DNA from: Nanobdellota archaeon | GTDB lineage: Archaea > Nanobdellota > Nanobdellia > Pacearchaeales > GW2011-AR1 | Direction of reading: 5' to 3' | NCBI GenBank assembly: GCA_018815925.1 | Contig: JAHIWS010000028.1 | Coordinates: 1-56,236, forward strand | DNA length: 56,236 nt | Shown: piece after piece, positions 8,776-16,081 of the stretch | Layout: every line of letters begins with the position of its first letter | Numbering within the stretch: the stretch's first letter is position 1 | Program-made: the position numbers and the translations under genes | Notes under the pieces: model-generated | Seen by the model: the letters and a program-made list of their open reading frames with translations, nothing else | What the model was told of the DNA's origin: nothing | The model's database searches: none

Positions 8776-9573
8776 TTATTTCAATTGTGCCCCAATCTTT
8801 TTAAAAATATCTTTATACACTTTTTCATTCATATCTAAAACTTTATTAAACTCTTCAATACTTAAAAGTGCTGAATTTCCTTTTTGCATAGAGCTTATTG
8901 ACTCATCGTAACTTCCAATAGTAATTCTTGCTTCACTTATATCTTCTTCTTCTCTTGTAGGATCAACGATAAAATTATCTCCTATTTTATGATAAGTGAT
9001 TGAAATTGGTGTGTGTTTTGCTAAAGGAATGTTATTATCTGTTAATTCTCCATAAAGAACTTTTTCTTCTTTTTCATCATATTTAGGGATTTTAGCTGTT
9101 TTTAATGCAGCAATAATTCCTAACCCAGCAGCATCCATTATGTTTCCATCATCATTTATGGAATAAACATCAATAAAGACTGTCCAAACTTTTTCTCCTT
9201 TTTTAATACACAATTTTTCAACATCAATAAACTTACTCTCTCTCACAAGCCTATCCAAAACCCTTCCTAATTCAATAGCAGGGAATTTAGGTGGCCCATT
9301 TTCAAATCTTGGAGAGCTTAAGGGAAGCAATTCTGCAGTAACCATCAAATTACCTTTATCAGGTGAATCAGGATATGGTTCACCAACATTCATTTTAATT
9401 CCTACTAAAACTTCTGTATTTCCTATTTTAACTTTTGCAGATCCTTCTGCATTTTTTGAAATCCCTGTTTCAATTTTTATATCTCTAAATTGTTCAGGAG
9501 TTCTATTATCAAACCTTTTTCCTTCTGATAAATATTTTTTTATTCTTTTTTCTGTTAATTCTGATGTTTCCAT
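8776..9573 (-). CDS. rrp42: Exosome subunit Rrp42
   Basis: RNase PH-fold subunit that pairs with Rrp41 in the archaeal exosome ring (3'-5' RNA decay and tailing). 265 aa, normal size. Readable family blocks: GKRFDNRTPEQFRDIKIETG near the start, AEGSAKVKIGNTEVLVGIK, LLPLSSPRFENGPP, RVLDRLVRESKFIDVEKLCI and VWTVFIDVYSINDDGNIMDA. It lacks the catalytic Asp pattern of Rrp41, as expected for the inactive but RNA-guiding partner. It follows a 94-aa unknown gene by 1 nt in a tight operon. Confidence 0.95.
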   Translation of the reverse strand: METSELTEKRIKKYLSEGKRFDNRTPEQFRDIKIETGISKNAEGSAKVKIGNTEVLVGIKMNVGEPYPDSPDKGNLMVTAELLPLSSPRFENGPPKFPAIELGRVLDRLVRESKFIDVEKLCIKKGEKVWTVFIDVYSINDDGNIMDAAGLGIIAALKTAKIPKYDEKEEKVLYGELTDNNIPLAKHTPISITYHKIGDNFIVDPTREEEDISEARITIGSYDESISSMQKGNSALLSIEEFNKVLDMNEKVYKDIFKKIGAQLK

Positions 9574-9574
9574 T

Positions 9575-9859
9575 TTAATTTTTACCTGTAACTTTCATGA
9601 TTTCTGCATTAAATGATTCTTTGTCTTTTTTTCTTAATAATTTTTCTATGTTAGGTTTGTTAAAATATTTTATTTTATCATCTGGAATCTCGAAAAAAGC
9701 TCCAAAGCTTGCACCAGCACAAATAGATTTTAGAGAAATATCATATTCTTTTTTTATAATTTCAGCTATTTTACAAATTTGAAATGGTTCTCCTCCCCTT
9801 CTTACTGGCTCTTTTTTTTCCATTAATTTATCTTTTATCTCAACATACATTGTTTTCAT
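9575..9859 (-). CDS. Unrecognised 94-aa protein inside the exosome operon
   Basis: Small basic protein, MKTMYVEIKDKLMEKKEPV at the start, then a Gly/Arg patch (RRGGEPFQ), an amphipathic helix (CKIAEIIKKEYDI), and an acidic and basic helical end. No signal or membrane segment. It is coupled to rrp41 by an ATGA overlap and followed by rrp42 after 1 nt, exactly between two subunits that form a heterodimer. In most archaea rrp41 and rrp42 are adjacent. I do not recognise a family. Position suggests an accessory factor of the exosome or an RNA-binding adaptor, by context only. Confidence 0.75.
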   Translation of the reverse strand: MKTMYVEIKDKLMEKKEPVRRGGEPFQICKIAEIIKKEYDISLKSICAGASFGAFFEIPDDKIKYFNKPNIEKLLRKKDKESFNAEIMKVTGKN

Positions 9860-10566
9860 TTTTCTTCTCCAGTATCTTTCAAAGCTTTTTTTTGAACTTC
9901 ATAAATTTTTTTTGATGCTTTTTTAGCCATTTCAATAGCTTCTTTTAATTGTTCTTTTGTAATATTTCCATCAATTTGAATATGGGTTAATTTTCCATCA
10001 TCAGTAAAAGTCATTGGAATGTCAGTTGAACCTTCTCCTTCTTCAAATTCAGAATCCTCATACTTATCTAAATCTAAAACAACTGTTTTATCTAATTTTC
10101 CAGCAGCAATACTCGAGACCATATTTTTCATAGGTATTCCTGCAGAGGCTAAAGCCATTGCAGCAGCATTTATTGCAGCACATCTTGTTCCTGCATCTGC
10201 TTGAATTATATTTATATGAACATCAATAACTGTATTGGGGAATTTGTCTATCATTAACACAGGTTCTATTGCCCATTCTATTATTTTACTTATTTCAGTG
10301 CTTCTTCTATTAGGTCCTGGCCTTATTCTGTCAGTCACAGAAAAACTAAGCATACTATAAGTGCATCTTAAAACACCTTTTCCAGGATCTTGCATATGTT
10401 GTGGATGCATTTTCTTAGGACCATAAACAGCAGCAATTGCTATTGTTTCTCCTGATTGATACATAGCACTTCCATCTGCATTTGGGATTATTCCAACTTT
10501 AGCACTGATTGGTCTCATTTCTTCAGGTTTTCTTCCACTTTTTCTTTTGAATATTTTTGTTGTCAT
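9856..10566 (-). CDS. rrp41: Exosome catalytic subunit Rrp41
   Basis: Phosphorolytic 3'-5' exoribonuclease of the archaeal exosome, RNase PH fold, 236 aa. Family blocks: RPISAKVGIIPNADGSA, AAVYGPKKMHPQHMQ, MLSFSVTDRIRPGPNRRSTE (phosphate-binding Arg), INIIQADAGTRCAAINAAA and AAGKLDKTVVLDLDKYED. The catalytic Asp is retained in GSTDIPMTF, although the region between YED and it is longer and more acidic (EFEEGEG) than usual. It overlaps both neighbours by 4 nt (ATGA), so it is translationally coupled in the superoperon. Confidence 0.95.
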   Translation of the reverse strand: MTTKIFKRKSGRKPEEMRPISAKVGIIPNADGSAMYQSGETIAIAAVYGPKKMHPQHMQDPGKGVLRCTYSMLSFSVTDRIRPGPNRRSTEISKIIEWAIEPVLMIDKFPNTVIDVHINIIQADAGTRCAAINAAAMALASAGIPMKNMVSSIAAGKLDKTVVLDLDKYEDSEFEEGEGSTDIPMTFTDDGKLTHIQIDGNITKEQLKEAIEMAKKASKKIYEVQKKALKDTGEEK

Positions 10567-10886
10567 TTTATTTTTTCTGTTTCAACATGATTTTTTTTGT
10601 ATTTATTAACAAAATCTCCTAATGTGTCTGTTCCTAATTTAAGAGATTCTTCAATTGTGCTTTCTAATTTTCCTAGAAAAATACTATTTATAGATTTAAC
10701 ATCTTCTAAATATAATTTATCATCACAAATAAGAATTCCTCCTCCAGATTTTATGGGGTAGTAATTACATTTAATTTTCCCATCTTTTTTAAATTTATAT
10801 CCAACTATTTTTGTTGAATTTTCTTCTACAAATTCAATTATACTTTTTTTATGATAATTTTTTAAATTAACTCCAATATGCCCCAT
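10563..10886 (-). CDS. Unrecognised 107-aa protein between rrp4 and rrp41
   Basis: Start taken at the ATG at 10886 (MGHIGVNLKNYHKKSIIEFV), 1 nt after the rrp4 stop. An upstream Met would overlap rrp4 by 26 nt. The protein looks like a small beta-rich domain (TKIVGYKFKKDGKIKCNYYP, GGGILICDDKLYLEDVKSI) followed by a helical region (LGKLESTIEESLKLGTDTLG). No signal or membrane helix. Its stop overlaps the rrp41 ATG. Family not recognised. The position between Rrp4 and Rrp41 suggests an RNA-processing role, by context only. Confidence 0.75.
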   Translation of the reverse strand: MGHIGVNLKNYHKKSIIEFVEENSTKIVGYKFKKDGKIKCNYYPIKSGGGILICDDKLYLEDVKSINSIFLGKLESTIEESLKLGTDTLGDFVNKYKKNHVETEKIK

Positions 10887-10887
10887 T

Positions 10888-11559
10888 TTATTTTTTCCCC
10901 CCTTCTTTTTCAAACCATTTTTTTATTTCATCAGTTAAACCAGATATAAATGATTTTTGAGTAACAAACAAAATTGCTTTTTTTGCAAGTAATTCATTAT
11001 CTATTCTATCTCCTTTTATCCAGATTAATCCGTTTTGTCCTACAGTAATATTACATCCTGTTTCGTCTTTTATCATTTTTATCATGCTTCCTTCTTTTCC
11101 AATAACTCTTGGGACTTTGTTAGAATTGATTTTAAAAACAATTCCTTCTTCTATTTTTCCAAGACCTCTTCCCTTTATTGTAAGGTCAATTCCTCTTTTA
11201 TTAATAGCCCATATTTTTGCTACAACATTATCTCCTATTTTCATAACCTCTTCCAGCCCATCTTTGTTCACATATCTTGGCACTTCAACTAAAGATAGAA
11301 ATGTGCTTTCAGGTGAACCAATATCTATAACCCACCCATTAAAAGTAACATTTTCAACTCTTCCAATAACAACATTTCCTCTTCTTGATTGATAAACTCC
11401 TGATAATGGAATTACTTTTACAAGTTTATTGTTTTCTTCTGCTAACCCAAATCTTAAAGCAACAATTTCATCTACTTTTTTTTCAGTTCCTTCTCCTGCT
11501 AAAAAATCATTTCCTTTTTCAATGATTTCCCCAGGTATTACTATTTTTCTATTGGTCAT
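10888..11559 (-). CDS. rrp4: Exosome RNA-binding cap subunit Rrp4
   Basis: Cap protein that sits on the Rrp41/42 ring and gives it poly(A) preference. 223 aa in three domains: N-terminal (IVIPGEIIEKGNDFLAGEGT), S1 (about 60-140; GNVVIGRVENVTFNGWVIDI) and KH (about 145-205; NKVPRVIGKEGSMIKMIKDE, with the IGKEG loop). Start at 11559 overlaps the SBDS stop by 11 nt. Order psmA-SBDS-rrp4-rrp41-rrp42 matches the conserved archaeal superoperon. Confidence 0.95.
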   Translation of the reverse strand: MTNRKIVIPGEIIEKGNDFLAGEGTEKKVDEIVALRFGLAEENNKLVKVIPLSGVYQSRRGNVVIGRVENVTFNGWVIDIGSPESTFLSLVEVPRYVNKDGLEEVMKIGDNVVAKIWAINKRGIDLTIKGRGLGKIEEGIVFKINSNKVPRVIGKEGSMIKMIKDETGCNITVGQNGLIWIKGDRIDNELLAKKAILFVTQKSFISGLTDEIKKWFEKEGGKK

Positions 11560-12226
11560 CTTTAATTTCCTCTGTCAAAGCACTTCCATGTGTTATTGAA
11601 TTTAATTTATCATAAAAATCCATAATTATTCCAGAAGGAACTTCTAAAATTGCTTCAATATCTCCATTATCTTTCCATTTTTCTTCTTTTTTATGAGGGT
11701 TTATTATTCCATATGCTTGTCCAGTATGCATAGCTGGAATAGTCACCTTAACCTTTTTAGTTGATATTTTTATAGGGATTATTTTACTTAATGATTCAAC
11801 TATTTCTTGAATTTGGGATTCAATTGGTATATTTTTAATATTTACTCCAGCTTGAGTTAGTGAACTTTTAATCCTTTCAGGGGTATGGGGGTTTCCTGAT
11901 TGAGGATCAATAGCATTTTTCGTTAAAAAATCAACAACTTGATTGAATTTCTTTTCTTGTTGAGCATCTCTATGTTCTTGAGTGGTCTGAACTTCTCCTT
12001 CTTTTATTATTTTAGAAACAATTTCAGAAATATTTTGGGTTCCAAAAGCTCCTTGCAAATCAGAATTTGATGCAACTTGCCCTTTTTTTGAATCTGTAAA
12101 TATTTTTTCCCCTTTTGCTTCAATACTTGAAATTTCGTTTTTTTTAAATTTCAATGCATCATCTAAATCAACAATAATTTCAAAATTCTTTCCTACTTTT
12201 TTAATTCTTGCTAGTGTTTGTGTCAT
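11549..12226 (-). CDS. SBDS/Sdo1 ribosome maturation factor
   Basis: Archaeal Shwachman-Bodian-Diamond protein, 225 aa, full length with three domains. N-terminal FYSH domain (about 1-90; LARIKKVGKNFEIIVDLDDA, KIFTDSKKGQVA). Helical domain (about 95-160; QEKKFNQVVDFLTKNAIDPQ, PHTPERIKSSLTQAGV). C-terminal ferredoxin-like domain (KVKVTIPAMHTGQAYGI, ILEVPSGIIMDFYDKLNSI). Together with EF-2-like GTPases it releases aIF6 from nascent large subunits. Overlaps psmA and rrp4 on either side. Confidence 0.95.
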   Translation of the reverse strand: MTQTLARIKKVGKNFEIIVDLDDALKFKKNEISSIEAKGEKIFTDSKKGQVASNSDLQGAFGTQNISEIVSKIIKEGEVQTTQEHRDAQQEKKFNQVVDFLTKNAIDPQSGNPHTPERIKSSLTQAGVNIKNIPIESQIQEIVESLSKIIPIKISTKKVKVTIPAMHTGQAYGIINPHKKEEKWKDNGDIEAILEVPSGIIMDFYDKLNSITHGSALTEEIKDDQ

Positions 12227-12948
12227 TTTACAAATTCTCTAATTTTTTCCCCTTCCATTTTAACTAATTTTGAATCTTCACTCCCAATATAACATAGTTC
12301 AGAGTCATTTATATTAAATTTTTTCCCTTGTATGTCCTTAAAAATATCTATTGCTATTTTTATTCCTTTTTTAAGTGTAAGACTTTCAGAATATTTTATT
12401 CTTAATTGTTCTTTTATTTTATCATCATTTTCTCCAATTGCATTTGTATAATAAGAAAAATAATTTCCTGTAACATCACTTGTGAATAATTGAGGTTTAT
12501 TATTATTAATTCCAGCAACCATTAAAGCAACTCCAAAAGGTCTAGCCCCTCCATATTGGGTAAATTGTTGTTTTGTGTTTGAGATCTCTTTGATTATTAA
12601 TTCTGGTTCTATTGGTGATTCATAAGTAATTCTATGCTGTTGTGCTACAAGTTGTGCTCTTTCTACAAGGATTCTTGCATCTGCTATGATGCCGGCTACA
12701 CTTGCAATTATATGTGAGTCAATTTCATAAATTTTATTAGCTGTTTCTTGAATTATTAGTTTATCTGTTATTCTTTTATCAGCTAATATGAAAACCCCAT
12801 CACTGCAAACCATTCCAATGCTTGCACTTCCAAGCCTGACTGTCTTTTCTGCATATTCTACTTGAAGTAAATGGCCTTCTGGTGAGAACATAGTTGCAGT
12901 TCTATCATAGCCCATTGCTTGATGTTGCATATCTATTGGCATATCCAT
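12223..12948 (-). CDS. psmA: Proteasome alpha subunit
   Basis: Outer-ring subunit of the 20S proteasome, 241 aa. The diagnostic N-terminus GYDRTATMFSPEGHLLQVEY (residues 13-32) forms the gate and the alpha-specific helix. RLGSASIGMVCSDGVFILAD and DSHIIASVAGIIADARILVE are the shared NTN-hydrolase fold. The beta partner is at 23365. First of a run of eight overlapping or near-touching genes ending with rpoK. A TATA-like TTATAAAA lies about 24 nt upstream of the ATG, implying a leaderless message. Confidence 0.96.
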   Translation of the reverse strand: MDMPIDMQHQAMGYDRTATMFSPEGHLLQVEYAEKTVRLGSASIGMVCSDGVFILADKRITDKLIIQETANKIYEIDSHIIASVAGIIADARILVERAQLVAQQHRITYESPIEPELIIKEISNTKQQFTQYGGARPFGVALMVAGINNNKPQLFTSDVTGNYFSYYTNAIGENDDKIKEQLRIKYSESLTLKKGIKIAIDIFKDIQGKKFNINDSELCYIGSEDSKLVKMEGEKIREFVK

Positions 12949-12967
12949 TTTTTCTAATTTTAGAGAA

Positions 12968-12975
12968 TTTTATAA
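12968..12975 (-). promoter_or_regulatory. TATA box of the psmA/exosome superoperon
   Basis: TTATAAAA on the minus strand, 20-27 nt before the psmA ATG at 12948. Its spacing fits a leaderless start. No Shine-Dalgarno is evident. Confidence 0.45.
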
Positions 12976-13034
12976 TAATCTAATCTTTTTCCTATTCTCT
13001 TTACATGTTTTAGAAATATAATGGGTTTTTAAAT

Positions 13035-13052
13035 TTTTTGGATATCCAAAAA
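13035..13052. promoter_or_regulatory. 18-bp perfect palindrome upstream of psmA
   Basis: Five T, then GGATATCC, then five A make a perfect 18-bp palindrome about 60 bp upstream of the psmA TATA box and 23 bp after the upstream small gene. It could be an operator for the superoperon, or a transcript-end hairpin of the pop5 run read on the minus strand. Confidence 0.35.
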
Positions 13053-13075
13053 CTTAGATTTTTTGAGTAATTAAT

Positions 13076-13270
13076 TCAGACATTACTAAGATTTTTAGAA
13101 TTCTCCTCGAGTTTAGATTCTTTTATCCTATTAAAAGTTTCTATAAATTTTCTTTCATTTCTTTTAAGAGGTTTATCTATAAATTGATAAATTATTCCAA
13201 GCCCAAGACTTACACCTCCAGTTAAAATAGTCACTTCTACAGCACTTTGATATAAATTAACCATATCCAT
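13076..13270 (-). CDS. 64-aa single-helix membrane protein, unrecognised
   Basis: One membrane helix at about residues 10-30 (VEVTILTGGVSLGLGIIYQF) followed by a basic, helical cytoplasmic end (KPLKRNERKFIETFNRIKES). It begins 1 nt after the pop5 stop and lies between pop5 and psmA, a position with no gene in the standard archaeal order. Family not recognised. Confidence 0.6.
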   Translation of the reverse strand: MDMVNLYQSAVEVTILTGGVSLGLGIIYQFIDKPLKRNERKFIETFNRIKESKLEENSKNLSNV

Positions 13271-13271
13271 A

Positions 13272-13577
13272 TTATTTAAGATTTTTTGTTCTTTTTATAT
13301 TTTTCTTCCCCAACCCTTTCAAAGTCCCACTGACCTTTTCAACCCCCACCTTGTCAGGACACACAGCAAAAGATGCTCTGACAGAGTTAATAGCTTCTCT
13401 GTTTACAGAAAGAACAGCAAAATCTACCCCAGATTTAATTATTTTAGGGCATGCTTTAGAATATCCCAACACACCTATAAATTCTAGTATGGCTTTTTCT
13501 ATGTTTATTTTAAGATTTTTACCCCTAACTAACAAATATCTTTTATTTTCTTTCATAGATGGTTTTAGGGCTTTCAT
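13272..13577 (-). CDS. rnp2: RNase P protein component 2 (Pop5)
   Basis: Pop5 subunit of archaeal RNase P, which matures tRNA 5' ends and forms a pair with Rpp30 on the catalytic RNA domain. 101 aa. Family features: KPSMKENKRYLLVRG at the N-terminus, FIGVLGYSKACPKII, DFAVLSVNREAINSVRASFA and the VSGTLKGLGKK C-terminal block. It lies just upstream of the psmA superoperon as in other archaea. Rpp30, often adjacent, is not in this position. Confidence 0.88.
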   Translation of the reverse strand: MKALKPSMKENKRYLLVRGKNLKINIEKAILEFIGVLGYSKACPKIIKSGVDFAVLSVNREAINSVRASFAVCPDKVGVEKVSGTLKGLGKKNIKRTKNLK

Positions 13578-13601
13578 AAGTATAGTAAGTGAAGAGAGTT
13601 T

Positions 13602-13922
13602 TTAAATTTGTTTTAAATTTGTTTTGTAATTTTTTTGTTCAAATTTATATTCCTTAGGCCCACTTGCTATTAACCTAATTGCTCCCCTATTATGTTGTTT
13701 ATATCCTCTAAAAATTTTAATACAATGATATAATATAAAATAGCTATTTGTTTCATTTAAATGTATATTTGTTATTTTTGGATGCCCCTTTATTTCTAAA
13801 TCTACCCTTGGGTTGCCCCTTCCCCATCCAACTCTTTTAACAATAATATCTATACTTTTTCCATTACCAGTTATATTTATTCCCTGCCCTCGTTTATAAC
13901 TTCTAATTAAAGCCATAAACAT
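13602..13922 (-). CDS. Unrecognised basic protein with CsrA-like N-terminal pattern
   Basis: 106 aa; start at 13922 or two codons later (MALIRSYKRGQG). Residues about 3-55 alternate short beta strands (INITGNGKSIDIIVKRVGW, RVDLEIKGHPKITNIHL). The hydrophobic spacing resembles the bacterial CsrA/RsmA fold (a LIxxxxRGxxINI start, IxIxV, then RVxLxI). This is pattern-level similarity only. The C-terminal half is basic (CIKIFRGYKQHNRGAIRLIA), compatible with nucleic-acid binding. It sits upstream of pop5 on the same strand, 24 nt away, where some archaea carry an RNase P or RNA-binding gene. Confidence 0.6.
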   Translation of the reverse strand: MFMALIRSYKRGQGINITGNGKSIDIIVKRVGWGRGNPRVDLEIKGHPKITNIHLNETNSYFILYHCIKIFRGYKQHNRGAIRLIASGPKEYKFEQKNYKTNLKQI

Positions 13923-13990
13923 TAGGAGAGGTTCATTTTTATAAAATTATGTCTTCTTAAAAACATTCTTAAACCCCTGATACTAATTAA

Positions 13991-13999
13991 ATTTATAAA
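13991..13999 (+). promoter_or_regulatory. TATA box before the RNase J leader
   Basis: TTTATAAAA within AAATTTATAAAAGAGG. A start about 25 nt downstream falls near 14016, giving a transcript with about 165 nt before the RNase J ATG. This is unusually long beside the leaderless genes nearby. Confidence 0.5.
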
Positions 14000-14014
14000 A
14001 GAGGTATGAGTATG

Positions 14015-14175
14015 TTTTCAATAATAGAAAACCTTTAGGTTTTCTTATCTGAATTCATCAGAGGTAATTAAAAAATAATCTCTTCGAGCTTGGGAAAACG
14101 AGCTTATTGGGAAGAGAGAAAATTAAGATAAATAACTGCTTTCCAATGAGGGAGCAGAAAAAAACCATAGGTTGT
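14015..14175 (+). ncRNA. Structured leader or small RNA upstream of RNase J
   Basis: This stretch lies in a 260-nt gap without an open frame. It folds by inspection into: a hairpin AAAACCT/AGGTTTT (about 14027-14043); a long stem TTATCTGAATT (14045-14055) with AATTAAGATAA (14121-14131), one mismatch; inside it TCTCTTC-GAGCTT (14079-14091) with GAGCTT (14100-14105) and GAAGAGA (14111-14117), loop GGGAAAAC; and a separate 8-bp hairpin CTGCTTTC/GGGAGCAG (14136-14157). The last hairpin's GGGAGCAG resembles an SRP motif, but the GGAA tetraloop context is missing. RNase P RNA signatures are not seen. A 5' UTR controlling the downstream ribonuclease, or an independent RNA, are both possible. Confidence 0.5.
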
Positions 14176-14182
14176 TTTTAAA

Positions 14183-15562
14183 ATGGAAATCTGTACAGTA
14201 GGAGGATATGAAGAAGTAGGAAAGAATATGACTGCTGTTAAGCTTGGTGAAGATGTTTTTATTTTTGATATAGGACTTTTTATACCTGGAATTGTTGAAC
14301 TCCAGGAAGAACACTTGTTTGAATATACTGATAGATTAAAAAAAGGAAAGATTAATCAAAGATACACAGAAGATAAACTTAGAAATTTTGGGGCAATTCC
14401 TAATGATGAGGTTTTAGATAAATTAGGGTGGAGAAATAAAGTTAGGGCAATATTCATAAGCCACGCACATTTAGATCATGTTGGAGGAGTTGCTTATCTT
14501 GCAAATCGATATCCTAATGTTCCTATTTTTGCTACTCCCTTTACAATGAAAGTTTTAGAGGCTGTTTTAGAAGATGAAAAAATAAAATTAAATAATCCAA
14601 GAAAAAAAGTTCAGCCAGATTCAATACATTTTGTTAAAGGCAAAAATAAAAAATACAAGGTTGAGTTTATTCATACAACTCATTCAACAATAGATTGTGT
14701 TTTTATAGCCTTACATACAAATGAAGGTATTTTCTTTTATGGTTTGGATTTGAAATTTGATAATTATCCTACAATGGGAAAACCTCCAAATTATAAAAAA
14801 CTCAAAGAATTAGGAAAATTAGGTGTCAAAGTCCTTGTAGTTGATGCACTTTATTCAGGATCAGAGAAAAGACCAGGAAGTGAAACAATAGCTAGACACA
14901 TGTTAGAAGATGCTTTTCAAAAAGTAAGAAATAGGAAATCAGCTTTTTTTATAACAACTTTTTCTTCTCATATTGAAAGATTAAACAGTATTGTGGGATT
15001 TGCTAAAAAAACAAACAGGCAAATAATATTTTTAGGAAGAAGTTTAAATAAATATATGAATGCTGCAATTGAAGTTGGAAAATGTCCTTTTAAAAAAAAT
15101 ATAACTTTAATCAAATATAGAAAACAAATAAACTCTTTTTTAAGAAAGATAGAACAACATAGGGATAAATATCTTATTGTTTGTACAGGGCATCAAGCAG
15201 AGGAAAATTCTATTTTAGATAGAATTGTTAAGGGTGAAACCCCTTTTAAGTTTAGAGATGGCGACAATTTAATTTTTTCATCATCTGTTATACCCACACC
15301 AGTTAATATTCTTGCCAGGGATAAATTAGACAATAAACTAAGAAAAATTGGTGTTAAAATTCAAACAGACATACATGTTCATGGACATGGGAGTAGGGAT
15401 GATTTAAGAGAGATAATACAACTTTTAAAACCTAAAAATGTTATTCCTGCACACGGAACTTTACAACAAGAAACACCTTTTATAGAATTATCTTCAGAAT
15501 TGGGTTATAAATTTAGAGAAACATCTCATCTTTCATCAGACGGGAATGTTTTGAAATTGTAA
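14183..15562 (+). CDS. rnj: Archaeal RNase J (beta-CASP ribonuclease)
   Basis: Metallo-beta-lactamase/beta-CASP nuclease with 5'-3' exonucleolytic activity on RNA. 459 aa, standard for the archaeal form. Motifs: CTVGGYEEVGKNM start, SHAHLDHVGG (motif 2, residues about 94-103), THSTIDCVF (motif 3), GLDLKFDNYP (motif 4), FSSHIERLNSIV (beta-CASP motif A/B region), and C-terminal HVHGHGSRDDLREIIQLLKP with NVIPAHG. The start is the ATG at 14183, directly behind the folded leader described above. A second beta-CASP protein, aCPSF1, is at 24065. Confidence 0.93.
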   Translation: MEICTVGGYEEVGKNMTAVKLGEDVFIFDIGLFIPGIVELQEEHLFEYTDRLKKGKINQRYTEDKLRNFGAIPNDEVLDKLGWRNKVRAIFISHAHLDHVGGVAYLANRYPNVPIFATPFTMKVLEAVLEDEKIKLNNPRKKVQPDSIHFVKGKNKKYKVEFIHTTHSTIDCVFIALHTNEGIFFYGLDLKFDNYPTMGKPPNYKKLKELGKLGVKVLVVDALYSGSEKRPGSETIARHMLEDAFQKVRNRKSAFFITTFSSHIERLNSIVGFAKKTNRQIIFLGRSLNKYMNAAIEVGKCPFKKNITLIKYRKQINSFLRKIEQHRDKYLIVCTGHQAEENSILDRIVKGETPFKFRDGDNLIFSSSVIPTPVNILARDKLDNKLRKIGVKIQTDIHVHGHGSRDDLREIIQLLKPKNVIPAHGTLQQETPFIELSSELGYKFRETSHLSSDGNVLKL

Positions 15563-15594
15563 AATTAATTAAACCCATATTTCATTAATAGAAC

Positions 15595-16080
15595 ATGGTA
15601 AACCAGGAAATAGTTGAAGGGTTAAAGCTTGCATTACATAGAGGTGAAACTCTTAAGCAAGCAATGATGAGTTTTTTTAATTCAGGTTATGATAGAAATG
15701 AAATTCAAGAAGCTGCAAGAGCTTTATATACTCAACAAGATGTAATTCCCATAGAACATCAAGTAAAACACACTCCCCCAGAAAAACCAAAAACAATTTT
15801 TAAACCATTAAACCAATTAGTAAAAAAAATACAATCACAGACCAAAGAACAAGGATTTGAAAAACCAAATCAAGTTCCCCAAGAAATTGTTAAGGAAAAC
15901 ATAAAGCCAGGTGTTTTTACCCAGGGAGTTTCAGATTATGGTCCAAAACAATCAAGTCCAAAAAAGAAATTATTACTTATTCTTTTATTACTCTTTTTTA
16001 TTTGTCTTTTAGGTTTTTTTATAGTGTGGTTCTTTTTTAAAGAACAATTTATAACTCTTATTAGTGGTTTAACAGGGTAA
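15595..16080 (+). CDS. C-terminally anchored protein with UBA-like N-terminus
   Basis: 161 aa. The N-terminus (IVEGLKLALHRGETLKQAMM, then SGYDRNEIQEAARAL) reads like a three-helix UBA/CUE-like bundle. A Pro/Lys-rich linker spans about 50-120 (TPPEKPKTIFKPLNQL). A membrane helix at about 125-148 (KLLLILLLLFFICLLGFFIV) leaves a short C-terminal end, so the bulk is probably cytoplasmic (tail-anchored). Family not recognised. It lies between RNase J and the methyltransferase, stop and next ATG 1 nt apart, so all three may form one operon. Confidence 0.65.
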   Translation: MVNQEIVEGLKLALHRGETLKQAMMSFFNSGYDRNEIQEAARALYTQQDVIPIEHQVKHTPPEKPKTIFKPLNQLVKKIQSQTKEQGFEKPNQVPQEIVKENIKPGVFTQGVSDYGPKQSSPKKKLLLILLLLFFICLLGFFIVWFFFKEQFITLISGLTG

Positions 16081-16081
16081 A

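Noticed and set aside
14136-14157. SRP RNA candidate because of GGGAGCAG
   Set aside because: The matching strand and the GGAA tetraloop of SRP helix 8 are absent; the loop is CAATGA and the total length is too short.
14015-14175. RNase P RNA candidate
   Set aside because: None of the conserved regions (GAGGAAAGUC, ACAGAA) is present.
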